Shown here one piece after another: positions 52,732 through 62,044 of a DNA stretch of 64,000 nt; within the stretch, counting starts at the first letter, position 1; each line of letters opens with the position of its first letter. The notes under the pieces are model-generated. The model saw only the letters and a program-made list of their open reading frames with translations. It did not search any database and had not been told where the DNA came from. Made by a program: the position numbers and the translations under genes. This DNA is from Actinoplanes sp040639655 (GTDB lineage: Bacteria > Actinomycetota > Actinomycetes > Mycobacteriales > Micromonosporaceae): the NCBI RefSeq assembly GCF_040639655.1, contig NZ_JBFAAI010000017.1, positions 153,373 to 217,372 of the forward strand, given 5' to 3'.

Positions 52732-53463
52732 GAGGAGCTGGGCGAAGACCTCGTCGAGCTGTCCGTGGTACATGTCGCTGTCCTTGGCGAAGTTGGGTCC
52801 GCCGACGCGCAGCGGCATCGCGTTGTCGACCGAGGTGGTGGACGGCAGGGTGACCTTGGCGCCGGCGACACCGTCGACGGAGACCGCGAGGGTGGTGCCG
52901 ACTCGTTCGCAGACGATGCGGTGCCAGGCGCCGTCGGCGACGGAACGGGCCGAGATGGCGGAGAAGGTCTGGCCGGTGGTACGGGCGACCATCACGCACT
53001 GGGCGCGGCCGGTCCGGCCGGTGACCTGCATCTTCCACTGGCTCTCGGCGTTGGCCACGCCCTTCTGCATGACGTTGGCGTTGCCGCTGAGCTGGGCGGT
53101 GGTGAGCCGTACGCTTGCGGCCCACCGGAAGTTGCGGGTACCCGGGTCGAGGTCGGCGTCGTCGGGTGCTTCGAGGAGCGCCTTGGCGCAGGTGGTGGCG
53201 GTGGCGGCGCAGACGCCGGGGAAGGACGCGAACCGGTTGGCGCCTTCGGAGGTGATGGCGACCTGCCCGTTGGCGGAGCCGCGAATGGTGAGGGCGGTGC
53301 CCCGGCCGGACAGTTCGGAGATCTTGCCGGCGTTGGCGCCGCCGTCGAAGTTGTAGCGGGCGACCAGTGCCGGGCCGGTGGGCTCGGCGGCGGCGTGGGC
53401 GGGGGCGCCGAGCAGGGGCAGCGTGAGCATGGCGGTCAGGGCCGAGAGCCTGAGGATCTTCAT
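52729..53463 (-). CDS. Secreted LamG-like (concanavalin-like) domain protein
   Basis: A 244-residue exported protein. A signal peptide covers about 1-25 (MKILRLSALTAMLTLPLL, AHA cleavage). The rest is a jelly-roll LamG-type domain: LVARYNFDGGANAGK near 35, RNFRWAASVRLT near 110, and a closing DGAWHRIVCERVGTTLAVSVDG. Such domains bind carbohydrate or protein surfaces. There is no catalytic domain. The Cys pairs suggest disulfides. ATG 53463 is the only sensible start. Confidence 0.85.
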   Translation of the reverse strand: MKILRLSALTAMLTLPLLGAPAHAAAEPTGPALVARYNFDGGANAGKISELSGRGTALTIRGSANGQVAITSEGANRFASFPGVCAATATTCAKALLEAPDDADLDPGTRNFRWAASVRLTTAQLSGNANVMQKGVANAESQWKMQVTGRTGRAQCVMVARTTGQTFSAISARSVADGAWHRIVCERVGTTLAVSVDGVAGAKVTLPSTTSVDNAMPLRVGGPNFAKDSDMYHGQLDEVFAQLL

Positions 53464-53520
53464 GAGAAAAAGATGACGTACTGGGCGGTTTGGTGCATAA
53501 AGTCCGGAAAATGTCGTCCG

Positions 53521-53907
53521 TTAGAGGAGGCCCTCGGACTCCGCGATCATGCAAACGGCGACCAGTCGCAGCAGCGGGAAGCCGGCGACCAGCCACTCGG
53601 GGGCGGTCATCGGCGCGAAGCCGGGCTCGGGGAGCGGGCGGCCGATCCGCACGGCACCCGCCGCGATCGACCGGGCATAGGCGGTCAGGCCCTCGGCGTC
53701 GATGATCCGGCCGGCGTCCAGAAGCGCCTCCCGCACGGCGGCGGCGTGCTGGTCGATCCGGGCGAGCAGGGCCGGCTCGGCGAAGGCGGCGGCGAGACCG
53801 TCGACACCGACCCGGGCCATCATCTCGTCGAGGTAGGCGCCGGCCGGGCGGGCGGCGGCAACGGCGGCGGCGATCGGGGCGGCGAAGGCGAGGTTCTCGT
53901 TCGTCAT
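53521..53907 (-). CDS. Conserved actinobacterial protein (possibly DUF6401)
   Basis: A 128-residue helical protein with GAYLDEMMARVGVDGLAAAFAEPALLARIDQHAAAVREALLDA. The DQHAAAVR motif and size recall DUF6401, a family found near natural-product genes in Micromonosporaceae; I am not certain of the assignment. It is a single gene between two minus-strand genes, with gaps of about 60 and 80 bases. Confidence 0.65.
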   Translation of the reverse strand: MTNENLAFAAPIAAAVAAARPAGAYLDEMMARVGVDGLAAAFAEPALLARIDQHAAAVREALLDAGRIIDAEGLTAYARSIAAGAVRIGRPLPEPGFAPMTAPEWLVAGFPLLRLVAVCMIAESEGLL

Positions 53908-53988
53908 GCCGAGAACCCTAAGAGGCGCCGTGCGGCCACGACAGGGGCGTGACCGAACGGCACCGGGGCCGCACCAACCTGCAACCGG

Positions 53989-56900
53989 CTAGAGCGGCAA
54001 CGCGTCCATTGCCTTGAATATGCGCTTGTCGGAGACGGGGTAGGCGGTACCGAGTGCCTGCGCGAAGTAGTTGATCCGCAGCTCCTCGATCATCCAGCGG
54101 ATCTCACGCAGCCCTTCGGTGGCCGGTCCGTTGGCGGGTGCCGAGTTGCGCAGTTCCCGGTACTCCGACTCGATCTCGTGAATCTGCGTGGTCAGCTGAC
54201 GGTCCCGGGCCAGGCTGCCGCCGAGACGGTCCAGCCGGTGGACGATGCCGCGCAGGTAGCGGGACATCTGGTGCAGCTGACGCCACCCGGTCTCGGTGAC
54301 GAACCCGGCGTGCACCAGGCCCTTGAGCTGTTGCCGGATGTCGGTGAGCGCGGGCAGCCAGGCCGGGTCCCGCAACGACTTGAGGCGCTGTTCCACGTCG
54401 TACGCCGTGGACAGCACCGCGCGTACCTGGGTGACCAGGTTGGCGACCGCGTCGACCAGATCCTGCCGGACCGTGTCGCGCAGTGACGCGAACTCGACCG
54501 ACGACCACACCGGTCCGCCCGCGTCGGCGACGAGCCGGTCCACGGCGGCGCCCGCGCAGTCGTCGAGCAGGTCAGCGATCGAGCGGTACGGGTTGGCGCG
54601 GGACAGTTCGAGTTTGGCCCGGTTGTCGAGCCGCCCCTGCAGGAACCGCGCCGCCGGTGGCAGCGTGAGCAGCAGCAGCCGCCGGGTCCCGGCGACCATG
54701 GCGACCCGCTGGGTCGCCTCGTCCTCGAACACCCGGATCGCCACGCTGTCGCCCTCGTCGACGAGCGCGGGCCAGACGTTGACCTCGTAACCGCCGCGTA
54801 CCTGGGCGACCCGGCGCGGGATGGCCCCGAAATCGTTGGCGGTGATACCGCGCCGCTCGATGTTGCCGGCCGCCTTCGAGATGGTGGCCTGCACCTTGGG
54901 CGCGAGCTGGCGGCGCAGCACGTCGAGGTCGCGGCCCTCGGCGACGATGTCACCGGCCTCGTTGACGATCCGGAAGTTCATCCGCAGATGCTCGGGCACC
55001 TGTTCGGGCCGCCAGGCGTCGCGCGGCACGATGGTGCCGGTGAGCCGCCGCAGCTCGTTGCCGATGGCGTCGGGCAGCGGCCCGCGCCGGACCGGCACCC
55101 GGTCGAGGACGGCCTCGGCCCAGTCCGGTACCGGCACGAAGCTGGTGCGCAGATGCTTGGGCAGGGCCCGGATCAGCGCGATCACGACCTCCTTGCGGAA
55201 GCCGGGCACCGACCAGCCGAAGTCGTCGGCGTCGATCTTGTTGATCAGGTCGAGCGGCACCCGCACGGTGACGCCGTCGGCCGGCGAGTTGGGCTCGAAA
55301 CTGTAGGAGAGCGGCAACTTGATGCCGGCGGACAGCCAGGCGTCCGGGAACTGGTTCGGATCGATGGCGTCCCGGCCCGCATTGACCACGTCCTCACGGG
55401 TGAAGGTCAGCAGATCCGGCTTCTCGACCCGGGCCCGTTTCCACCAGCCGTCGAAATGGCGTGACGACACCACATCGGCCGGGATCCGGGCGTCGTAGAG
55501 GGCGTACACGGTCTCGTCATCGACCGCGATGTCACGCCGCCGTGCCCGGTTCTCGATCTCGGTGATCTTCTCGAGCAGCCGTTTGTTCTCGGCGAAGAAC
55601 TTGTGGTGGGTCTCCCAATCGCCCTCCACCAGCGCATGCCGGATGAACAGTTCCCGGGACACGACCGGATCGACCTTGCCGTAACCGACGCGACGGCGCG
55701 GCACGATCGGCAACCCGTAGAGAGTCACCTTCTCGAACGCCATCACGGCGCCCATCTTGCGGTCCCAGTGCGGCTCGCTGTAACTGTGCTTGACCAGGTG
55801 CGGAGCGAGCTTCTCGGCCCATTCCGGCTCGATCCGGGCGTTCACCCGGCCCCACAGGCGGCTGGTCTCGACCAGTTCGGCGGACATCACCCAGCGGGGC
55901 TGCCGCTTGAACAGCGCGGACCCCGGGAAGATCGCGAACTTCGCGCCGCGCGCGCCGACGTACTCCCGTTTCTCCTGGTCCTTCATGCCGATGTGGCTGA
56001 GCAGACCCGCGAGCAGGGCGGTGTGCACCGGTTGCGGCGCGACTCCGGCTTCCCAATCCTCTTTCAACGACAGATTGAGCGTACGGGCGACCTGCTTGAG
56101 TTGTGAGTAGATGTCCTGCCACTCACGTACCCGCAGATAGTTCAGGAACTCACTGCGGCACAGCCGGCGGAACTGGTTGCCGGACAGCTCCTGCTGTTTC
56201 TCCCGCAGATAGCGCCACAGGTTGAGGTAGCTGAAGAAGTCCGATTCCTTGTCGACGAACCGGGCGTGTTTCTCGTCGGCCTGCTGCTGTTTCTCGGCGG
56301 GCCGCTCCCGCGGGTCCTGGATGGACAGCGCACCGGCGATCACCATGACCTCGGCCAGGCACTCCTGCCGGTCGGCCTCGATGACCATGCGGGCCAGCCG
56401 CGGGTCGACCGGGAGCTGGGCGAGCTGGCGCCCCATCGGGGTGAGCTTGCGGTCCTCGAGCGCCCCGAGCTCTTCGAGGAGCTTGACGCCGTCGGTGATG
56501 TTGCGCTTGTCCGGCGGGTCGATGAACGGGAACTTCTGCAGGTCGCCGAGTCCCAGGTTGGTCATCTGGAGGATGACGCTCGCCAGGTTGGTGCGCAGGA
56601 TCTCCGGCTCGGTGAACTCGGGCCGCTGCTCGAAGTCCTCCTCCGAGTAGAGGCGGATGCAGATGCCGTCGGACGTACGGCCGCATCGGCCCTTTCTCTG
56701 ATTCGCGCTTGCCTGCGAGACCGGTTCGATGGGCAGCCGCTGCACCTTGAGCCGATGGCTGTAACGGCTGATCCGGGCGGTGCCGGGGTCGATCACGTAT
56801 CTGATGCCGGGCACCGTCAGCGAGGTCTCGGCCACGTTGGTGGCCAGGACGATGCGCCGCTCGCTGTGCCGTTCGAAGACCCGGTGCTGCTCGGCCGAGG

Positions 56901-57903
56901 AGAGCCGTCCGTAGAGCGGGACGACCTCGGTGCCACGCAGATCCTTCTTGTTCAGCGCGTCGGCGGTGTCGCGGATCTCCCGCTCGCCGGAGAGGAACAC
57001 CAGGATGTCGCCGTCGCGGGGAAGTTCGTCGACAGCGGCCGCGATGCCGTCGATCTGGTCGATCGGCTCCTCGCGAACCTCGTCGTCCTCGACGAGTGTG
57101 GTGGTCAGCAACGGCCGGTAGCGGACCTCGACCGGGTAGGTCCGCCCGGAGACCTCGATGACCGGCGCCGGCTTGCCGCCGGCCGCGGCGAAGTGCTGGG
57201 CGAACCGCTGGGTCTCGATCGTCGCCGAGGTGATGATCAGCTTGAGGTCGGGGCGCTTGGGCAGCAGGTCACGCAGGTAACCGAGGATGAAGTCGATGTT
57301 GAGGCTGCGCTCGTGCGCCTCGTCGATGATGAGCGTGTCGTACCGGTACAGCATCCGGTCGTTCTGGATCTCGGCGAGCAGGATGCCGTCGGTCATCACC
57401 TTGATCATGGTGTCATCGCTCACCTGGTCGGTGAACCGCACCTTGTAACCGACGGTCGAACCGAGCGGCCGGTCGAGCTCCTCGGCGATCCGCTCGGCGA
57501 CGGTCCGGGCCGCGATCCGCCGGGGCTGGGTGTGCCCGATCTGCCCGCGGACACCCCGGCCCAGCTCCAGGCAGATCTTGGGGATCTGGGTGGTCTTGCC
57601 GGAACCGGTCTCACCGGCGACCACGACCACCTGGTGGTCACGGATCGCGGTGGCGATGTCGTCCTTGCGGGCACTGACCGGCAGCGCCTGCGGATAGGTG
57701 ACCGCCGGCACCGACGCGAGCCGGCTCTCCAGGCGCAACCGGGCCTGCTCGGTCTCGGCCGCGATCTCGGCCAGCACCGCCGAGCGGGCGTCGTCGTCGC
57801 GGATGCGCCTGGTCCCCTCGAGGCGGCGCTGGAGCCGGCGCTGGTCACGCGGGAGCAACTCGGAGATCTGGGTGCGCAAGGTGGCGGAAGGCGTTATCGA
57901 CAT
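53989..57903 (-). CDS. hrpA: ATP-dependent RNA helicase HrpA
   Basis: A 1304-residue DEAH-box helicase. Motif I GETGSGKTTQIPK near residue 90, DEAH as LIIDEAHERSLNIDF near 185, motif III TSATIET, motif VI QRKGRCGR near 345. The helicase core is followed by HA2, OB-fold and a long DUF3418 C-terminal region, matching HrpA length. It acts on mRNA or stalled ribosomes. ATG 57903 is chosen; the frame extends another 36 codons upstream without homology, into the divergent receiver gene's promoter. Confidence 0.92.
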   Translation of the reverse strand: MSITPSATLRTQISELLPRDQRRLQRRLEGTRRIRDDDARSAVLAEIAAETEQARLRLESRLASVPAVTYPQALPVSARKDDIATAIRDHQVVVVAGETGSGKTTQIPKICLELGRGVRGQIGHTQPRRIAARTVAERIAEELDRPLGSTVGYKVRFTDQVSDDTMIKVMTDGILLAEIQNDRMLYRYDTLIIDEAHERSLNIDFILGYLRDLLPKRPDLKLIITSATIETQRFAQHFAAAGGKPAPVIEVSGRTYPVEVRYRPLLTTTLVEDDEVREEPIDQIDGIAAAVDELPRDGDILVFLSGEREIRDTADALNKKDLRGTEVVPLYGRLSSAEQHRVFERHSERRIVLATNVAETSLTVPGIRYVIDPGTARISRYSHRLKVQRLPIEPVSQASANQRKGRCGRTSDGICIRLYSEEDFEQRPEFTEPEILRTNLASVILQMTNLGLGDLQKFPFIDPPDKRNITDGVKLLEELGALEDRKLTPMGRQLAQLPVDPRLARMVIEADRQECLAEVMVIAGALSIQDPRERPAEKQQQADEKHARFVDKESDFFSYLNLWRYLREKQQELSGNQFRRLCRSEFLNYLRVREWQDIYSQLKQVARTLNLSLKEDWEAGVAPQPVHTALLAGLLSHIGMKDQEKREYVGARGAKFAIFPGSALFKRQPRWVMSAELVETSRLWGRVNARIEPEWAEKLAPHLVKHSYSEPHWDRKMGAVMAFEKVTLYGLPIVPRRRVGYGKVDPVVSRELFIRHALVEGDWETHHKFFAENKRLLEKITEIENRARRRDIAVDDETVYALYDARIPADVVSSRHFDGWWKRARVEKPDLLTFTREDVVNAGRDAIDPNQFPDAWLSAGIKLPLSYSFEPNSPADGVTVRVPLDLINKIDADDFGWSVPGFRKEVVIALIRALPKHLRTSFVPVPDWAEAVLDRVPVRRGPLPDAIGNELRRLTGTIVPRDAWRPEQVPEHLRMNFRIVNEAGDIVAEGRDLDVLRRQLAPKVQATISKAAGNIERRGITANDFGAIPRRVAQVRGGYEVNVWPALVDEGDSVAIRVFEDEATQRVAMVAGTRRLLLLTLPPAARFLQGRLDNRAKLELSRANPYRSIADLLDDCAGAAVDRLVADAGGPVWSSVEFASLRDTVRQDLVDAVANLVTQVRAVLSTAYDVEQRLKSLRDPAWLPALTDIRQQLKGLVHAGFVTETGWRQLHQMSRYLRGIVHRLDRLGGSLARDRQLTTQIHEIESEYRELRNSAPANGPATEGLREIRWMIEELRINYFAQALGTAYPVSDKRIFKAMDALPL

Positions 57904-58031
57904 GGCGCGCCAAGAATAGGCGCAAGCGGCCCGGAACGCCTGGTGATTAACACCGCCCCGTGTCCCCCGGCAGCGGTCCGTCGATAACCCGGATGACGGG
58001 ATCGCCGCCACGAACGAAGAAGAGGCCGACA

Positions 58032-58403
58032 GTGATCGTAGTTGCCGAGGATCACGACGACATCCGGTACGTGCTCAAACGCTCCCTGGAACGTGCCGGG
58101 CACCGCGTGGTGGCGGCAGCCGACGGGGCCTCGGCGCTGGAGGCGATCCGGGAGCACCGGCCCGACCTGGTCGTCACGAACGTCGACATGCCCCGGATGA
58201 CCGGCCTGGACCTGTGCCGCGCGATCCGGGCCGACGACACCCTGCGGCACATCCCGATCGTGGTGGCGAGCGGCTCGCTGATGCCGGGCGACAACCAGGC
58301 CGAGGACGCGGGGGCCTCGGCCACCCTGCTCAAGCCGTTCGTCCCGGCCCAGCTGCTGGCGCTGATCGCGCGGCTGCTGCCGCCGAGGGTGAGCGCCGAC
58401 TAG
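58032..58403 (+). CDS. Response regulator receiver protein with Asn in place of the phospho-Asp
   Basis: A 123-residue stand-alone receiver domain. The acidic pocket EDHDD is near residue 6, the Lys of LLKPF near 105 is present, but the phospho-acceptor position reads TNVDMPRMTG, i.e. Asn where D-x-x-MP is expected. It is therefore a pseudo-receiver, or signals without phosphorylation. GTG 58032 follows AGAGG. Its stop codon overlaps that of the convergent histidine kinase (ctag at 58400-58403). Confidence 0.8.
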   Translation: MIVVAEDHDDIRYVLKRSLERAGHRVVAAADGASALEAIREHRPDLVVTNVDMPRMTGLDLCRAIRADDTLRHIPIVVASGSLMPGDNQAEDAGASATLLKPFVPAQLLALIARLLPPRVSAD

Positions 58404-60754
58404 TCCTGGCGCTGGTGACGGCGCTCCGGGATCGGTGCGCGCAGCCGTCCCGGCGCGGGCTCGTCGGACGGCACGGTGCCGGGCGGCATGACGAGCCCGG
58501 CCAGGCTGGCCGCCTCGGTCATCGCGGCCCGTTCGGCCAGGGCCCGTTCCAGGGCCGCGCGAACGGCGTCCTCGTCCTCGGCCGGGCTGCGGTCGGTGCT
58601 GGTCATCTCAGGCTCCTCACTGGGATCGGCGGCGGGCAGGGTGAACCAGAAACGCGTACCCCCGCCGGGGTTGTCGGCGACGCCGATCTCGCCCCCGTGC
58701 CGCTGGACGATGCGCTGGCAGATGGTGAGGCCGAGCCCGGTACCGGCGTAGCCGGCAGCGGCCTCGGTGCGGTGGAACGTATCGAATATGTGCGGTTTGT
58801 CAGCATCCGGGATGCCGATGCCGGAGTCGGCGACCTCGATCCGGACCAAGCCCCGCCCGGCCGGGCCCGCGGCGACCTCGACCCGGGGCGTGCCACCGGG
58901 CCGGACGTACTTCATCGCGTTGCCGATCAGGTTGTCCAGCACGTGCCGCAGCATGGCCGGGTCGGCACGCACCATCGGCAGCGGCTCGAGCGACCACTCC
59001 GGCACCGGCCGGTCCGGCCCGAGACCGGCGACCCGCTCGTCGATGATCTCCCGGACCATCGCGGCCGGGTCGACGGCGGCCGCGCGCAGCGGGGCATGCC
59101 GGGCCGTCGTGTACGCCAGCATCGTCTCGATCAGCGCGTCCATCCGGTCCACGGCGTGCAGGATGCGGCGCAGCCCGTCGCGGATCCCGTCGCTCTCCGG
59201 CCAGCCGTCCGGCACGTCCTCGAGGACCAGCTCGGCGTGCCCGCGGGCCATCGACAGCGGCGCCTTCAGGTCGTGGGCCACCACGCCCGCGAAGATCGAC
59301 AGATCGGTCTCGTAGCGGCGCAACTCGGTGACGTCCCGGCAGACGGCGACCGCGCCGTGCTCGCCTGCGCTCGGGTCGAGCGGCCGCCCGTCGATGCTGA
59401 GCAGCACGCCCTCCGGGTGTCCCGGGTTGCGGATGAGCACCTCGACGCCGTCGGTGGACTCGCCGTGGAGTGCGCGGATCAGGGGCATCTCGTCGAGCGG
59501 CAGCGGCGTACGGCCGTCCGGGCGGAAAACGCCGTAGTGCTCCTGCCAGTTCTCCGGGCCGACCGGCCGGCCCCGGACCCCGAGCAGCCGCCTCGCCGCC
59601 GGGTTCTCCAGCAGGAGCTCGCCGCGTGAGTCGATCACGCTGACGCCGTCGCTGATCGTCGTCATGATCGCGCCGAGCAGCTCGGCCTGCCGGCGGCTCT
59701 TGCCCTCGGCCTCGCGCAGGCCCGCGGTGGCCTCCTCGACCCGGGCCCGGGCCCGCGCCCGGCCGGTGGCCAGCACGTGCACCAGCCAGGCCAGCATGCC
59801 GGTGAGGATCAGCCCGGCGGCCAGCACGACCACCGGCAGGTACCAGCCGGAACCCACCAGGTGCCGGAAGTCGCCGTGGGTCTCCAGGATCCAGTCCCGG
59901 TCGCCGACCCGGACCAGGTCGGAACGGTGCAGGTCCGGTGAGCCGGGGGCGTTCCAGCTCGCGACCTCGTGCCGGCTGCTGTCGGCGTCGACCGACAGCA
60001 GTTCCCCGGAGATCTGCCGCTCGCTGACCTTCACCAGGATCTCGCTCAGGAAGTCACGGCCCCGGAGACTGGAGGTGACCCAGCCGCGGAACTGCGGGGT
60101 GTTCTCCCTGGTCCAGATCGGGACGGCCAGGATGAACGACTTCTGCTGCTCGGCTACGGGCACGTCGCGGCGGTCCCGGTCCAGGACGTACGCGTCGGAG
60201 ACGGCCATGTCACGGTTCTCCCGCGCCTTGCGCAGGGTGTCGGCCAGCAGGTCGTTGGCGGCACGGTCGGCACCGGAGAGCGCGGTCGGTTCGGTCTCGT
60301 CGAGGTAGCGCAGGAACACACCGAAGTAGTGTTCGTCGAGGCGGGGGTCCGGGTGGAACGTCACGGTGGCGCCGCGGGCCCGCCACAACCGCTCGGCCGC
60401 TGTCACATCCTCGGTGCGGACCGGTACGACGTACGCCACCGAGCCGGCGCCGATCAGTCGCGCGTCGGCCAGCGGGCCGGTGGCGCCGTCCCAGTCCTCC
60501 CAGGTCAGCTCGGGATCGTTGACCAGGCCGGCGGCAAGCGTGGTGAGCAGCCGGTGATAGCGCTCGGTCTCACTGCGGATCGCTCGCAGCGCCATCTCGT
60601 GACGCTGGGTCATCTCGCGGGTGGCGGTGTCCCGCTGGGCGGAGTACAGCGCGGCGGCGGACAACGCGGTGGCGACCAGGCCGGCCACAAGCACGAGAAC
60701 GGAGAGCAGAGGGCCGGTGACCCGCTGCGCTCCGTTCTCTCGTCGCTCCACCAT
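58400..60754 (-). CDS. Membrane sensor histidine kinase with CHASE and PAS domains
   Basis: A 784-residue kinase. TM1 is at about 14-38; an extracellular CHASE-like domain at 75-260 (FGVFLRYLDETEP); TM2 at 305-330; PAS at 360-470; HisKA with the phospho-His in VVAHDLKAPLSMARGH near 490; HATPase with NLIGNAMKY, DSGIGIP and GTGLGLTI. A charged tail of about 75 residues follows. Its cognate regulator is not obvious: the convergent receiver protein lacks the phospho-Asp. Confidence 0.9.
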   Translation of the reverse strand: MVERRENGAQRVTGPLLSVLVLVAGLVATALSAAALYSAQRDTATREMTQRHEMALRAIRSETERYHRLLTTLAAGLVNDPELTWEDWDGATGPLADARLIGAGSVAYVVPVRTEDVTAAERLWRARGATVTFHPDPRLDEHYFGVFLRYLDETEPTALSGADRAANDLLADTLRKARENRDMAVSDAYVLDRDRRDVPVAEQQKSFILAVPIWTRENTPQFRGWVTSSLRGRDFLSEILVKVSERQISGELLSVDADSSRHEVASWNAPGSPDLHRSDLVRVGDRDWILETHGDFRHLVGSGWYLPVVVLAAGLILTGMLAWLVHVLATGRARARARVEEATAGLREAEGKSRRQAELLGAIMTTISDGVSVIDSRGELLLENPAARRLLGVRGRPVGPENWQEHYGVFRPDGRTPLPLDEMPLIRALHGESTDGVEVLIRNPGHPEGVLLSIDGRPLDPSAGEHGAVAVCRDVTELRRYETDLSIFAGVVAHDLKAPLSMARGHAELVLEDVPDGWPESDGIRDGLRRILHAVDRMDALIETMLAYTTARHAPLRAAAVDPAAMVREIIDERVAGLGPDRPVPEWSLEPLPMVRADPAMLRHVLDNLIGNAMKYVRPGGTPRVEVAAGPAGRGLVRIEVADSGIGIPDADKPHIFDTFHRTEAAAGYAGTGLGLTICQRIVQRHGGEIGVADNPGGGTRFWFTLPAADPSEEPEMTSTDRSPAEDEDAVRAALERALAERAAMTEAASLAGLVMPPGTVPSDEPAPGRLRAPIPERRHQRQD

Positions 60755-60773
60755 ATGGAGCGTATGCCGCGAA

Positions 60774-61871
60774 TTACTTCCAGGTGTCGTAGCGGTACAA
60801 ATCGTATTTCGTCATGATCCCGGTGACCTTGGTGTAGTAGCTCGGGTCGGTGGCGTACCCGGCCTTCCACACGGCCATGATGAACTTGTTCGCGTCCTTG
60901 GTGTGCGCGAACGCCGGGGCGTACCGCTTGTTGTTCTTGAGGAAATGCCCGTGGTCCCGGAACGACCGGGCCATCGACGCGTACGTCCGGAAGGCGTCCG
61001 ACGTCTCGAAACACTTTCCGGCCTTGTCGCACTCGGTCGTGCGGTACACGTGGCAGCCGTCGGCGTGCGGGCCGAAGTAGCCGTTCTGGCACTTGATGCC
61101 GAAGTAGTTGCGGTCCGTCGCGGAGAGGCTGCTACGGCCCCAGCCGGACTCCAGGATCGCCTGCGCGATGGTGACCGACGCCGGCACCCCGTACTGCCGC
61201 CAGCCCTGCTGGGCACCGGACGACGCGGCAGCGATGAACTGCTCCGGGGTCAGCGAGGGCGCCGGGGCGGCCGGAGGCGCCGGGCAGGCCGGGACCGCAC
61301 CGGAGACCACGTAGGCGTGCGAGAGGTACTGCCCGTCGGACAGCCTGTCCCAGCGGTCGGTGGTACGCACCGTGCCGGCGACCCGGGAACCCTGCACCGA
61401 GCAGACGATCTTCACGGTCGCGCCGTCGACGGCCTTGCGCACCACGGCGTTCTTCGCGGAGGGGCCGCTGCGCACGTTGACGGGCCCGTCGGCGGTACGC
61501 ACCTTGCCGGTCACGTACGTCTGCGAGCTCACCGGCGGGGTGCAGGCCGGGATCCGGACCGAACCGAGGACGTAGGCGTGCGACACGTACCGGCCGCCGG
61601 CCATCCGGTCCCACTGGGTGGTGGTACGGACCTTGCCCTGCACCTTCTGACCGGTCACCGAACACTCCACGGTGATCCGCTGACCGTCGCGCAGGGTGCC
61701 CACGACGCCCGCGGCCGCGGTGGGCCCGGACCGTACCTTGAGCTCGCTGTTCACGTCGACGGTCACCGAGGTCCCGGCCGCCTGCGCGGCGAGCGGACCG
61801 GTCACCGCACCGGCCCCGGCGGCAAGCACCAGCAGCGCGCCGGTGAACAGTCGTCGGGTCTTGTGCCTCAT
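60774..61871 (-). CDS. Secreted SH3b-glucosaminidase (autolysin-like)
   Basis: A 365-residue exported wall hydrolase. A signal peptide spans about 1-32 (ALLVLAAGAGAVTG, AQA cleavage). Two SH3b-like repeats follow (LKVRSGPTAAAGVV near 45; VNVRSGPSAKNAVV near 130), then a FlgJ/LytG-type N-acetylglucosaminidase domain (about 205-365) with AQAILESGWGRS (catalytic Glu), NYFGIKCQ and YASMARSFRDHGHFL. ATG 61871 follows AAGGGGA. It probably remodels peptidoglycan. Confidence 0.88.
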   Translation of the reverse strand: MRHKTRRLFTGALLVLAAGAGAVTGPLAAQAAGTSVTVDVNSELKVRSGPTAAAGVVGTLRDGQRITVECSVTGQKVQGKVRTTTQWDRMAGGRYVSHAYVLGSVRIPACTPPVSSQTYVTGKVRTADGPVNVRSGPSAKNAVVRKAVDGATVKIVCSVQGSRVAGTVRTTDRWDRLSDGQYLSHAYVVSGAVPACPAPPAAPAPSLTPEQFIAAASSGAQQGWRQYGVPASVTIAQAILESGWGRSSLSATDRNYFGIKCQNGYFGPHADGCHVYRTTECDKAGKCFETSDAFRTYASMARSFRDHGHFLKNNKRYAPAFAHTKDANKFIMAVWKAGYATDPSYYTKVTGIMTKYDLYRYDTWK

Positions 61872-62044
61872 GAAAGCGTCCCCTTCGTCCCGGCAGAGCC
61901 GGATAAATCCGTCGGCATCGGATACGAAGGTGCGTCCCGGTCGTTGCGCCCGCGGGGCCCGATCGGGTGCGCTCACGTTGCTGTGCTTGGAAATCGGCCG
62001 TACGGGGAAAGCCGTGTCGGCATCGCCAGCCCAGGAGGTCCTCG

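Noticed and set aside
51661..53952. 763-residue plus-strand open frame
   Set aside because: It crosses the small basic gene in another frame and lies opposite the LamG-like gene; no ribosome site.
61872..62044. Possible c-di-AMP (ydaO-type) riboswitch before the SH3b-glucosaminidase gene
   Set aside because: Such riboswitches precede similar genes in actinobacteria, but the conserved aptamer boxes could not be found on the minus strand.
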